64,000 nucleotides of DNA from Propionivibrio soli. Its GTDB lineage: Bacteria; Pseudomonadota; Gammaproteobacteria; Burkholderiales; Rhodocyclaceae. The stretch covers positions 186,001 to 250,000 of the forward strand of contig NZ_JANZKY010000001.1 of the NCBI RefSeq assembly GCF_025770765.1. The letters are read 5' to 3'. The notes under the pieces were generated by a model. The model had not been told where the DNA came from, did not search any database, and saw only the letters and a program-made list of their open reading frames with translations. The translations under genes and the position numbers were made by a program. Shown here in pieces: positions 1 to 8,843 of this stretch. The stretch's first letter is position 1. The number at the start of each line of letters is the position of its first letter.

Positions 1-477
1 AAGTCCTGATGGAGAGGCTTCAAGGACGAGTTCTTCGCTCGCGTCAAGCTCGACGTTCCACGCGCAGAATTCGGCGTAGATCGGCAACTCGCGGCCTCCG
101 CGATCGGCCAGCACGGCAAGCTTGATGCTCGCTGGTCGCCCATAGTCGAACAGTTCATTGATTGCGGCTCGCGTCGTACGGCCCGTGTACAAAACGTCGT
201 CGACCAGGATCAGTGAGCGGCCCTCCACGTCGAATGGAATCGACGTCGGCTTGACCTGCGGATGGAGCCCGCGCTCACCGAAATCGTCGCGATAGAACGA
301 CACGTCGATGAGCCCGACCTCGCCAGGTAGACCGAGCAACTGATTCAGGCGTCGGGCGATCCAGGCTCCGCCGCTGTGGATTCCAACAAGAGTGGTATTC
401 GGTTTCAGGTGCGGCCGAATGAGTTCCGCCAACTGCGCGCACTGCGCCTCGGCGTCAGGAAGATTAGTGAGAGGCAT
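1..477 (-). CDS. pyrR: PyrR-type uracil phosphoribosyltransferase / pyrimidine regulator (partial, 3' end outside window)
   Basis: The visible 159 codons begin [12 protein letters not shown] and have no stop before the left edge. The PRPP-binding loop reads LILVDDVLYTGRTTRAA, the usual PyrR/phosphoribosyltransferase signature, and it is preceded by GLIDVSFYRDDF, a PyrR hallmark. PyrR converts uracil and PRPP to UMP. In Gram-positive bacteria it also binds pyr mRNA, but whether it does so here cannot be read from the sequence. The ATG lies inside the end of ruvX (14-base overlap in another frame), so the two are probably translationally coupled. In related genomes pyrB and pyrC often follow, which would be beyond the left edge. 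Confidence 0.93.
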   Translation of the reverse strand, partial: MPLTNLPDAEAQCAQLAELIRPHLKPNTTLVGIHSGGAWIARRLNQLLGLPGEVGLIDVSFYRDDFGERGLHPQVKPTSIPFDVEGRSLILVDDVLYTGRTTRAAINELFDYGRPASIKLAVLADRGGRELPIYAEFCAWNVELDASEELVLEASPSGL

Positions 478-937
478 GAGCGTTTCGAACTCCCGAGTCT
501 TTGGAAATTTTTTCAAAATGGCATTGCAGGATGATTTGTGCGGCAAGCGCGTCAATATGAGATTTCGCGCTTTTGGCGTTATGTCCGGCCGCACGCGAGC
601 GCTCTTCCGCTTCGACGGAACTCAGGCGCTCCTCGGCAAAGTGCACTGGCAAACCGAAACGACCCCGCAATTGGTTGCCAAAACGGCGACAACGCGCCGT
701 CATCGCGTGCTCGGAGCCGTCGAGTGCGACCGGCAGTCCCACGACAAGAAAGACGGGGTGCCACTCGGCGATGAGCGAAGCAATGACACCGAAACGCTCT
801 GCATTGCTTTCGCCACGCAGGGTGGTAAGTGGATGCGAATGCGCCAGTGGCCACTCCCCTACTGCGACGCCGATGCGTTTTTCGCCAAAGTCGAACGCCA
901 GAACCGAGCCGTCGCGAAGAGTGTCTAGCTCAGGCAT
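464..937 (-). CDS. ruvX: Putative pre-16S rRNA nuclease / Holliday junction resolvase-like RuvX (YqgF)
   Basis: This 157-residue protein starts [27 protein letters not shown]. The [11 protein letters not shown] stretch is the conserved N-terminal acidic active-site strand of the YqgF RNase H-like fold, and [12 protein letters not shown] carries the second conserved acidic motif. Family members are linked to 16S rRNA 5' maturation and are also annotated as Holliday resolvases. I chose the ATG at 937, which overlaps the end of yqgE by 8 bases. A frame open further upstream would run into yqgE and has no family similarity. The yqgE-ruvX-pyrR order is typical of betaproteobacteria and looks like one transcript. 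Confidence 0.94.
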   Translation of the reverse strand: MPELDTLRDGSVLAFDFGEKRIGVAVGEWPLAHSHPLTTLRGESNAERFGVIASLIAEWHPVFLVVGLPVALDGSEHAMTARCRRFGNQLRGRFGLPVHFAEERLSSVEAEERSRAAGHNAKSAKSHIDALAAQIILQCHFEKISKDSGVRNAHASH

Positions 938-1499
938 GTCCGGCGTTATCGGCGAGATTCGTGATATCGACGCCGAGGATTTCCATAGCCTTGGGAAGGC
1001 GGTCTTCGTAAGGGAGATCGAACAGAATGCTCTGATCTGCGGGAACCGTGAGCCAGGCGTTTTTTGCGAGCTCCTGCTCAAGCTGCCCAGCGCCCCAGCC
1101 CGAATAGCCGAGAGTGACCATCAATTCGCGCGGTCTTCCGACGCGGGCGACGGCCTGCAAAACGTCTTTGGAAGTCGTCAGGCCAACGTCCTCATTCACC
1201 GCCAGAGTCGATTGCCACTCGCCCACCGGGCGGTGCAACACGAAACCACGATCCGTTTGTACCGGACCGCCGAAAAGCACCGGTTGCCGTGCCAAGTCCG
1301 ATGACTCGAGTTGAACATCGATCTTCTCAAGAAGCGTACCGAGGTCCATATCGATCGGCCGATTTACAATGATCCCGAGCGCCCCTTGATCGTTGTGCTC
1401 AGCGATATAAATCAGCGATTTGGAAAAATACGGGTCCTCCATCGCCGGCATCGCGATAAGGAAGTGATCCGTGAGATTGACGCTCGTGCTTTGCCCCAT
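930..1499 (-). CDS. yqgE: YqgE/AlgH family protein (UPF0301)
   Basis: The protein has 189 residues and begins [20 protein letters not shown]. The motif [21 protein letters not shown], and downstream GIIVNRP, are diagnostic of the AlgH/UPF0301 family. Its molecular function is not firmly established; family members are cytosolic and commonly adjacent to ruvX, as here. The ATG is preceded directly by AGGAG, with only about one base of spacing, and by a TAAAAT hexamer at 1506-1511. The transcript may therefore be leaderless or nearly so. It is the first gene of yqgE-ruvX-pyrR and is divergent from the photolyase gene with about 40 bases between the starts. Confidence 0.93.
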   Translation of the reverse strand: MGQSTSVNLTDHFLIAMPAMEDPYFSKSLIYIAEHNDQGALGIIVNRPIDMDLGTLLEKIDVQLESSDLARQPVLFGGPVQTDRGFVLHRPVGEWQSTLAVNEDVGLTTSKDVLQAVARVGRPRELMVTLGYSGWGAGQLEQELAKNAWLTVPADQSILFDLPYEDRLPKAMEILGVDITNLADNAGHA

Positions 1500-1505
1500 A
1501 CTCCT

Positions 1506-1511
1506 ATTTTA
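1506..1511 (-). promoter_or_regulatory. Candidate -10 element of yqgE (TAAAAT)
   Basis: On the minus strand TAAAAT ends six bases before the yqgE ATG. Transcription would then start at or next to the initiation codon. I see no convincing -35. The same arrangement recurs at 20758-20763, 23869-23874 and 45722-45727. Confidence 0.4.
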
Positions 1512-1539
1512 ATCGTCGATGCCAGGTGACACAAAGTTA

Positions 1540-3006
1540 ATGCAGCTTGATTCGGCCCTCGTCTGGTTCCGGCGCGATCTGCGCGATGTCGACAACCTTG
1601 CCCTCTCGGAAGCATGCCGGCGGGCCCGCCGCGTATTCTGCGCTTTCGTTTTCGACCGGGACATCCTCGATCAACTGCCTAGCAAGACTGACCGCCGCGT
1701 AGCGTTTATCCACGGCTCGCTGCTCGAATTGGATAGGGCGCTGCGAAAGCGCGGCGGCGGACTCATTGTCAGGCATGGCCGCGCGGTACACGAAGTGCCT
1801 CGTCTTGTTCAGGAACTTGGCGTAGCGGCCGTCTTCGCCAATCGTGACTATGAACCGGACGCCAAGGCGCGTGACGCATCGGTTTCCAACACGCTGGCCC
1901 AGGCCGGGATCGCGTTCGAGGCCTTCAAGGACCAGGTAGTTTTCGACGGCGTCGAGGTACTAACGAAAGGCGCGAAGCCTTACACGGTCTTCACTCCCTA
2001 TCGCAACGCGTGGCTCAATCGGCTCCGGGAAGGGGCAGAAGATCAACTGCATCTGCACCGCGAGCAAAGGGGCAACTTCTCCAGCACGTTGGGTTGCCCG
2101 GAGGATGCGAATGACATTCCTTCCCTCGCTACCCTCGGTTTTCGAACAATCGACCTAAGCCAACTCGAAATCGTACCGGGGATGTCCGGCGGCCGGGAAT
2201 GTTTTGAGCGCTTCATGAGCCGCATGGACCGCTACGCCGTTGAGCGCGATTTCCCAGATCATCCGGGTGTCTCCAAGCTTTCCGTTCACCTACGCTTTGG
2301 GACCGTCTCAATTCGCCGGCTGGTAGCTTTTGCCATAGAGAAGGGGGCACTCTCGGGGGTTGAGGGACCAGCCACGTGGCTTGCCGAACTGATCTGGCGC
2401 GAGTTCTATTTCATGATTCTTGATCAATTTCCTCACGTCGTTACCCGTGCCTTTCGTCCTGAGTACGACGCGCTCGAGTGGGAATCGGGGAGACACGCCG
2501 ACGAACTCTTTGCCGCCTGGTGCGAAGGGCGAACGGGCTATCCGTTTGTCGACGCGGGAATGCGCCAGTTGAACATGACCGGCTATATGCATAATCGGCT
2601 GCGTATGGTTACTGCATCTTTTCTCGTGAAGGACCTGGGCATCGATTGGCGCCACGGAGAGGCTTATTTTGCTCACCACCTCAATGACTTCGACTTGGCC
2701 GCCAACAATGGCGGGTGGCAGTGGGTCGCGTCAACCGGATGTGATGCGCAGCCTTACTTCCGGATTTTCAACCCGGTGACCCAGTCGGAACGTTTCGACC
2801 CGAGCGGAGACTTCATCCGGAATTACTTGCCAGAACTCGCCACGGTACCTGACCGGTATATCCACGCACCATGGCGAATGAGTCGCAGCGAGCAGCAGCA
2901 ATGCGGCGTTGTGATCGGCACCACGACCCCGGCGCCGATCGTTGATCACGCCGAGGCCCGCCAGCAAACGCTGCAGCGCTACGCAGTAACCAGGCCGCGT
3001 TTCTGA
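1540..3006 (+). CDS. phrB: Deoxyribodipyrimidine photolyase (CPD photolyase, class I)
   Basis: This 488-residue flavoprotein uses blue light to split cyclobutane pyrimidine dimers. The N-terminal antenna domain starts SALVWFRRDLRDVDNLAL. The C-terminal FAD domain contains TGYPFVDAGMRQL, TGYMHNRLRMVTASFL, DFDLAANNGGWQW and the C-terminal YFRIFNPVTQSERFDP stretch, all typical of class I enzymes. I prefer the ATG at 1540 (MQLDSALVW), which has AGGTGA about ten bases upstream; an in-frame ATG at 1519 is possible. The last 28 bases overlap the 3' end of pilL on the other strand. Confidence 0.96.
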   Translation: MQLDSALVWFRRDLRDVDNLALSEACRRARRVFCAFVFDRDILDQLPSKTDRRVAFIHGSLLELDRALRKRGGGLIVRHGRAVHEVPRLVQELGVAAVFANRDYEPDAKARDASVSNTLAQAGIAFEAFKDQVVFDGVEVLTKGAKPYTVFTPYRNAWLNRLREGAEDQLHLHREQRGNFSSTLGCPEDANDIPSLATLGFRTIDLSQLEIVPGMSGGRECFERFMSRMDRYAVERDFPDHPGVSKLSVHLRFGTVSIRRLVAFAIEKGALSGVEGPATWLAELIWREFYFMILDQFPHVVTRAFRPEYDALEWESGRHADELFAAWCEGRTGYPFVDAGMRQLNMTGYMHNRLRMVTASFLVKDLGIDWRHGEAYFAHHLNDFDLAANNGGWQWVASTGCDAQPYFRIFNPVTQSERFDPSGDFIRNYLPELATVPDRYIHAPWRMSRSEQQQCGVVIGTTTPAPIVDHAEARQQTLQRYAVTRPRF

Positions 3007-6000
3007 GCCACGTATTCGCCGACCAGGTTCAACAGCTCTTCTTCCTGGTACGGCTTGCCCAGATAGTGGTTGACCCCGATTTCGAAGGCATAGGCGCGGT
3101 GCTTATCGGCCGTACGCGACGTAATCATGATGATCGGGATGCCTCTCAACCGCGCGTCCGCCCTAATGTTACGCGTTAGGTCGAAACCGTCCATACGCGG
3201 CATCTCGATATCGACGAGCATGACGTCTGGCACCACGTCCATCAACTGCTCCAGAGCCTCGACGCCGTCCTTCGCGACCAGCACGTGATAACCCTCGCGG
3301 GCCAGCAATCTACCGGTGATCTTGCGCACGGTGAGCGAATCGTCCACCACCATAACGGTCGGCAGCGTTGCCGACTCGGCTTCACTTTCCTCCACGACCG
3401 GCTTCACAGCCGTCGGCACTGGCGCCGCGAACGCTGCAACCGGCGTCCGTGTGCTGAGCGCAATCGGGTTCAGAATCAGAACGACCTGTCCATCGCCGAG
3501 CACCGTCGCTCCATCGACGCCGATGACGCGAGCGAGTTGGGGTCCGATGTTCTTGACCACGATTTCCTGGTTACCCAACAACTCGTCGACCTGAATCGAA
3601 ATCCGCCGGGAGCCGCTACGTACGAGCAGCGTCCAGTATTGCCGGTGTTGCTCGGGAAGCGCCTGCGTTTCGCCGAGGAGATGCGGCAGGTAGCTGAACG
3701 GGTAGTGATGCCCCATCCATTCCGCCGTTCCCGCATCTCGGATACGCGCCAATGAGGCCTCCTTCAGATCGAGCACCTGCTCGATCATCACGGATGGAAT
3801 CGCGTAGCGTTTGCTTCCCGCCCGCACAAGCAGTGCCTTGGTCACCGCCAGCGTCAGCGGAATGAACAAGCGGAATTCCGTGCCCTCGCCCGGAGTGGAG
3901 GCAATTTCAATCCGCCCGCCGAGGCTCGTCACCTCGCTCTTGACCACATCCATACCGATACCGCGTCCCGCGATCTGCGAGACCTCGGCTGCTGTCGAGA
4001 AGCCTGGGGCAAAGATGAATTCCGCCAGCCGCGCGGTATCCGCCTCCTCTTGAGCGCCGAGCAAACCGAGGCTGACGGCACGAGCACGAATACGTTCGAA
4101 GTCCAGGCCCGCGCCATCGTCGGAAAGGCTCAGGATGATTTCGTTGCCTTCCTGCTGCAGCGACAAATCAATTTCACCGATGGCCGGTTTCCCAGCGGCG
4201 ACGCGAACGTCACGCGACTCGAGGCCGTGAGCGACGGCATTGCGCAACATGTGCTCCAGCGGCGCACCGATCTTGTCGAGAACGCTACGGTCCAGCTCGA
4301 CTTGGCCGCCGGCGATTTCAAGATTCGCACGCTTATTGAGTTCCTTCGCCGTTTGCCGAACGACGCGGTAGAGGCGATCCGCCAAGCTGTTGAACGGAAC
4401 CATGCGTACGGCCATTAGCTCTTGCTGAACTTCCCGGTTCAGTCGTGCCTGGGCAATAATGGCCGCGTTCGCTTCATCGAGATTCTTGAGAAGGTTCTGC
4501 TGCACCGTGGCGACGTCGTTCACCGACTCGGCCATCATGCGCGTGAGTTCCTGGAAACGCGTGAAGCGATCGAACTCCAGAGGATCAAAGCCCGCGTGGT
4601 GCTCGTCAGCTTGAGCCGTCCGCGACTGCATCTGCGACTCGGCCTGGATTTCGATGTCACGCAACTGGCGACGCAAACGAATCACGTTTTCCGTCAGGTC
4701 GAGCAATGACTCCTTCAAGCTCCGCATTTCGCCTTCGATACGCGCACGAGCGATCGACAATTCCCCGGCCTCGTTGACCAACCGGTCGATGAGGTCGGCG
4801 CGCACACGAAGGACAGCTCTTTGCGCGACGCTTTCGCTCTCCGCCTCACCCTGGCCAACGCGGATCCGGTCTTCGTGGCGTCGGTCGTGATCTGAACGAC
4901 GCTCAATCACAACCGGAGACGGAACCTCAACTGCTGGCGTGGGCTTGGCCTCGAGCAAACCGGTTTGCGCTTGAATCTCCGCGCCCTTTTCCTGCTGCGC
5001 AGCCGGGACTGTTGCTTTTTCGACGACTGGTACTGGTTGTGGAATTTGATCTAGCGATTCACCACGCTGCAGGCGCTCGATGATCTGAAGCACGGCGTCG
5101 AACGCGTTATCCAGTTCGTCGACTAGATCTTCCGTTATCGCGCCCGCACGGCTGGCTTGTTCAACCCGTGTCTCGATCGAGTGGGTGATTTCGCCGAGGT
5201 TCATCGCGCCCGCCATGCGCGCACTACCCTTCAAGGTGTGCAACAGACGAGCGAGCATGCGTATGGCCTCAGGGCTCCCCGGAGCGCTTCGCAAAGCACG
5301 CAACTGCGTCGTAATGCCTTGGTTGAGTTCGACGGCCTCTTCCAAGAAGATCGGCAGCAATTGCTCGTCGATCTCGTCGCGCACATGGCGAACTTGGCCT
5401 TCCGCAGGAGCAGGAACCGCCTGAACCGACTCCGTTCCTTTCGTTTCCACCTCGGCGCCACCCACCTCGTGCGGCACCGATTCGGCAGGAGCAGCATGCT
5501 CTTCGGTTTCAGGCCGCGAAAGATCCGCCACGCCTAGAGGGTAAAGAGCATCCAGTGCATCGATCAATCCAGGCCGAATTTCGGGTTCGCGCTGAGCCGC
5601 AAGCGCGGACAGCATCAATTCGACTTCACCGACGGCCAGCCGTATTACACCAAGTGCTTCCAGACTGCCCGGCTGCGCCGACTTGTCCCGCCGCAGCAAC
5701 GCATGCTCGAGAGCAAGGCCAACCTGGTTGACCGCGTTTATTCCGACCGTGGCGGAGATGCCAGCCAACGTATGAGCCGCGCGATACATATCATGCGGCG
5801 TTGGGGCAAATTCGTCGCGTTCAAGGATCGGCAATTCGCGCTGCAAGGTCGCCAGATGCGTACCCGCCTCTTCCGAGAAAATCTCGTACAGGACCGGCGA
5901 GATCGTGATCCGTTGCTGACTTTCGTTGGCGGGCGCCAATTCGGCTTGGAACGGCGCAGGCTTAACATGGTCGGCGGCTGGCTCACTCGCCACCGACGGA

Positions 6001-8813
6001 ACGCTCGTGGCAAGATCCGCCACTTCGATGATTTCTTGGCCTCCATCCATCTCTGCCGACGGCTCTCGTGCGGGGAAGTCTAGCGAGATGATTTCTGCAC
6101 TCTGCGCTGACTCAAAATCGGAGGCTGGCGTGACTACTCCCAGCTCTGTAGCGGTCAGCGCTACGTCTTCATTGTCTGCCTCGTCAAACGACTGCAGTTC
6201 GGGCATCGACAATTCTTCGATAACCGGTGCTTCGGCCGGCACGTCGGAGATTGTCAGTTCTTCCACCGAGGGTTCAAGTGACGGCTGCTCCTCTGTAGCC
6301 ACAGGAGCGATCGCATCGACACTTAACGATTCGGGCGCAACGGCAGCGGACGGCGATGCGAGTTGTTCGTCTTTCGGGAGATCCTCATCCGCGCGCCGCA
6401 ATGACTCGGCAAGTCCGATCATTGCGCCTGGATCAGGGGCGCGACCCGTCTGGGTTTCAAGGTACCGGACCCAAGCGGAGAACACGCCATAGGCCTGTTC
6501 GATCAAAGCCAACAAGGGGGCGCCAACCGCAAGCTCCTGGCGCAGCCAGAGATTCAATGTCTGTTCGACCGCCCACGCCGCCTCTCCGACATCCTTGAGG
6601 CCCACCATGCGCCCACTACCTTTTAGCGTATGGAATGAACGTCGGATTGTCGTTAAAACCTCTACGTTGTGCGGCTGATCGCGAAGCAGCCGCTGGTTGT
6701 CGTTGATGGTCCCCAGAACCTCTTTCGCTTCTTCAAGGAAGATCTCCAGCAACTCCGCGTCGATTTCCTCGTTGCTCGCCTGCGATAATTGGATCGTCTC
6801 CGCAGACGGCTTGGGCGGTTCTGGCGCTTCGGGCTTCAGCGTCGCCATCACGCGCTCGATCTGAGGTGAGGCGTCCGCGCCAGTTTCCAAAGCGGTGAGC
6901 ATCGCCTTGGTTTCTTCGCCGAGCACCTTATCTGCCACCAGTTCGGCGTCGTTCTTCAGGGAGACAAGATTTTGTTTTACTTCCTCGCGCAAGCCGGAAT
7001 CGTCGGGCTGCTCCTTGAAAGCTCCCAACAGCGCGTGTGTCTCTCGCTTTTGCTGTTCAACCTCCTGCTCGACCGTCACCTCGGTGACGGTCTCCTCCGG
7101 TTCCAAAAAATCGTCTGCTGCCCCCCCCGACTGCATCCGTTTGACGAAGGTATCGAAATCATCTGCTCCGTGCTGGAGGGATTCGACGAAGAAACCGACC
7201 ACAGACAACTGGTTCGCGACCCGTTCAAAATCTTCCTCGAGGGGTTCATACGCAGGGTCGGTAAAACGCCTGATATCTTCAGAGCACTGCCGCAAGCTGT
7301 CGACCGCCGAATCGTGGCGCATCATCGCCAGCGCTCCGATGATCTGCCGCAGTGGAGCCTCCAGCCCCGCCAAGTCCCCGCGCTTGTCGGCATCGCGGAA
7401 GAAACCGTCGAGGACCTGTTCGATTTGCGCCAGGTTGGTCTGGATCTCCTTCGCTACCTGCGCGATCAATAGCTTTTCCTGGGCCTGTCTCGACATCTCG
7501 TCGAGCAGCGGAATCTCCGAACCCGGCTGCGGCGGAGCACCAGCGATGCACCCGTGAATACGGGCAACCGTTACATCTACTTGGTGCGCGAAGTCGCTGC
7601 CTAAACGCTGAAAGTTCGCTTGAGCGTTCTGAGTCAGCAGAATCGCGGTCGCGATTTCCATGGCCAGCGCCTCGGAATGACGCGCCGCATCTTCCGCAAG
7701 CCACGTTGCCGCTGCCGCAATCGCTTGCGCCAATCGGCGAAAATCAGTGTGGCCGAGTTGTTCTGCGACGGCACTCAAGGCCGTTGCGTTTTCCTTGAAC
7801 AATGGCAGGGACTGCACCGTTCCCGCGCAAAATTTGTTCCAAGCTTCTTCCGTTGTGGAAATGATGTCGCGAAGTTTGCGGCGGACGGCCTCTTCAGGCG
7901 GAGGAGCAATCGTTTCCGTTGTCGGGATGGCGGCCTGCAGGTGGTAGGCTTCTTTGACTTGCGACACCGTCTTGTTGTCGCTGTCGGCACTGGCCACGTA
8001 ATACAAGGCGTCGCGCATCAGGCGTTCGGCAACGTTCTTCGACCCCTCCAGAAGCCGTCGCATCTGGAGATCGATGCGCGCGCACAATTGCTTGACATTC
8101 TTTTCAGCAGGAAGGGTCCCTTCCACCAGCGCCGAAAGCAGCCCGGTCGCCACCCACCAGAATGCGCGAGCAGACCCGGCTTCCTGGAGAGATTCGACCC
8201 GCTTGACTGCGTCAAGCATCTCCTTGATGCCCGAACGATCCTGCGGCGAGCGCAGCCAAGCAAGGAAACCCCGTTGGAAACGCGCACGTTCCTGACGCAC
8301 TAGCTTTGAAAAGTCGACATTCGGCCGGCCTTTCGCCGCTTGGTCCCTACGTGGAGGCCGGGCGCTTAAGTCGGGATAGAAAAGGTCGGTGGCAGGAACA
8401 TTCTGGAATCCGCGAGCCGCTTGAACTTCCCGATACAGGGACAAAAGACGGAGCGGTTGATTCGGCTGACCGGAGACGAGCTCGTCGAGATAATGTCCGA
8501 TAGCCGCCAACGCCCGTTGCGCCAACACAATGAATTCGGGTTTCGCCGGCAGTTCCTGTTGCTCGATCGACTCGAGCATTTGCTCGACAGCCTCGGCAAA
8601 CTGCGTCACGCCGTCGAGACTGACAATCGTCAGAGCACCGTGAACTTGGTGCAGATGTGTGCGGCTAAACTTGATCTGTGTAAGATCCCCGGCCCCGCCG
8701 GTCGCGCTTGCGGCGTACTGCTGCAATGCCTGGCCAGCCCGCTCCAGTGCAAGTTCAATCTCGCTCTTGACCCATGTCAGCGGGCCGACATCAAATTCCG
8801 TCGCGGCGCTCAT
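2979..8813 (-). CDS. pilL: Type IV pilus chemosensory histidine kinase PilL/ChpA (CheA-type hybrid with several Hpt domains)
   Basis: The protein has 1944 residues. Around residue 55 is a degenerate Hpt-like site (HQVHG). Three further Hpt domains follow, with phosphoacceptor regions near His728 (HTLKGSGRMVG), His1014 (HTLAGISATVG, lacking the usual Lys) and His1192 (HTLKGSARMAG). Acidic, Pro/Ala/Glu-rich linkers separate them. Next come the CheA dimerisation helix, the HATPase domain (LRNAVAHGLESR, LSDDGAGLD, GRGIGMDVVKSEV), a CheW-like domain, and a C-terminal receiver (TVMVVDDSLTVRKITG, VPDVMLVDIEMPRMDGFD). The protein should phosphorylate PilG and PilH in response to PilJ and so control twitching or cAMP-type responses. 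It is the last gene of pilGHIJ-L, 30 bases after pilJ. P. aeruginosa ChpA has more phosphotransfer domains. Confidence 0.95.
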   Translation of the reverse strand: MSAATEFDVGPLTWVKSEIELALERAGQALQQYAASATGGAGDLTQIKFSRTHLHQVHGALTIVSLDGVTQFAEAVEQMLESIEQQELPAKPEFIVLAQRALAAIGHYLDELVSGQPNQPLRLLSLYREVQAARGFQNVPATDLFYPDLSARPPRRDQAAKGRPNVDFSKLVRQERARFQRGFLAWLRSPQDRSGIKEMLDAVKRVESLQEAGSARAFWWVATGLLSALVEGTLPAEKNVKQLCARIDLQMRRLLEGSKNVAERLMRDALYYVASADSDNKTVSQVKEAYHLQAAIPTTETIAPPPEEAVRRKLRDIISTTEEAWNKFCAGTVQSLPLFKENATALSAVAEQLGHTDFRRLAQAIAAAATWLAEDAARHSEALAMEIATAILLTQNAQANFQRLGSDFAHQVDVTVARIHGCIAGAPPQPGSEIPLLDEMSRQAQEKLLIAQVAKEIQTNLAQIEQVLDGFFRDADKRGDLAGLEAPLRQIIGALAMMRHDSAVDSLRQCSEDIRRFTDPAYEPLEEDFERVANQLSVVGFFVESLQHGADDFDTFVKRMQSGGAADDFLEPEETVTEVTVEQEVEQQKRETHALLGAFKEQPDDSGLREEVKQNLVSLKNDAELVADKVLGEETKAMLTALETGADASPQIERVMATLKPEAPEPPKPSAETIQLSQASNEEIDAELLEIFLEEAKEVLGTINDNQRLLRDQPHNVEVLTTIRRSFHTLKGSGRMVGLKDVGEAAWAVEQTLNLWLRQELAVGAPLLALIEQAYGVFSAWVRYLETQTGRAPDPGAMIGLAESLRRADEDLPKDEQLASPSAAVAPESLSVDAIAPVATEEQPSLEPSVEELTISDVPAEAPVIEELSMPELQSFDEADNEDVALTATELGVVTPASDFESAQSAEIISLDFPAREPSAEMDGGQEIIEVADLATSVPSVASEPAADHVKPAPFQAELAPANESQQRITISPVLYEIFSEEAGTHLATLQRELPILERDEFAPTPHDMYRAAHTLAGISATVGINAVNQVGLALEHALLRRDKSAQPGSLEALGVIRLAVGEVELMLSALAAQREPEIRPGLIDALDALYPLGVADLSRPETEEHAAPAESVPHEVGGAEVETKGTESVQAVPAPAEGQVRHVRDEIDEQLLPIFLEEAVELNQGITTQLRALRSAPGSPEAIRMLARLLHTLKGSARMAGAMNLGEITHSIETRVEQASRAGAITEDLVDELDNAFDAVLQIIERLQRGESLDQIPQPVPVVEKATVPAAQQEKGAEIQAQTGLLEAKPTPAVEVPSPVVIERRSDHDRRHEDRIRVGQGEAESESVAQRAVLRVRADLIDRLVNEAGELSIARARIEGEMRSLKESLLDLTENVIRLRRQLRDIEIQAESQMQSRTAQADEHHAGFDPLEFDRFTRFQELTRMMAESVNDVATVQQNLLKNLDEANAAIIAQARLNREVQQELMAVRMVPFNSLADRLYRVVRQTAKELNKRANLEIAGGQVELDRSVLDKIGAPLEHMLRNAVAHGLESRDVRVAAGKPAIGEIDLSLQQEGNEIILSLSDDGAGLDFERIRARAVSLGLLGAQEEADTARLAEFIFAPGFSTAAEVSQIAGRGIGMDVVKSEVTSLGGRIEIASTPGEGTEFRLFIPLTLAVTKALLVRAGSKRYAIPSVMIEQVLDLKEASLARIRDAGTAEWMGHHYPFSYLPHLLGETQALPEQHRQYWTLLVRSGSRRISIQVDELLGNQEIVVKNIGPQLARVIGVDGATVLGDGQVVLILNPIALSTRTPVAAFAAPVPTAVKPVVEESEAESATLPTVMVVDDSLTVRKITGRLLAREGYHVLVAKDGVEALEQLMDVVPDVMLVDIEMPRMDGFDLTRNIRADARLRGIPIIMITSRTADKHRAYAFEIGVNHYLGKPYQEEELLNLVGEYVAQKRGLVTA

Positions 8814-8843
8814 GTAGTGACTGTCTCCGGTTTTACGCTACGG

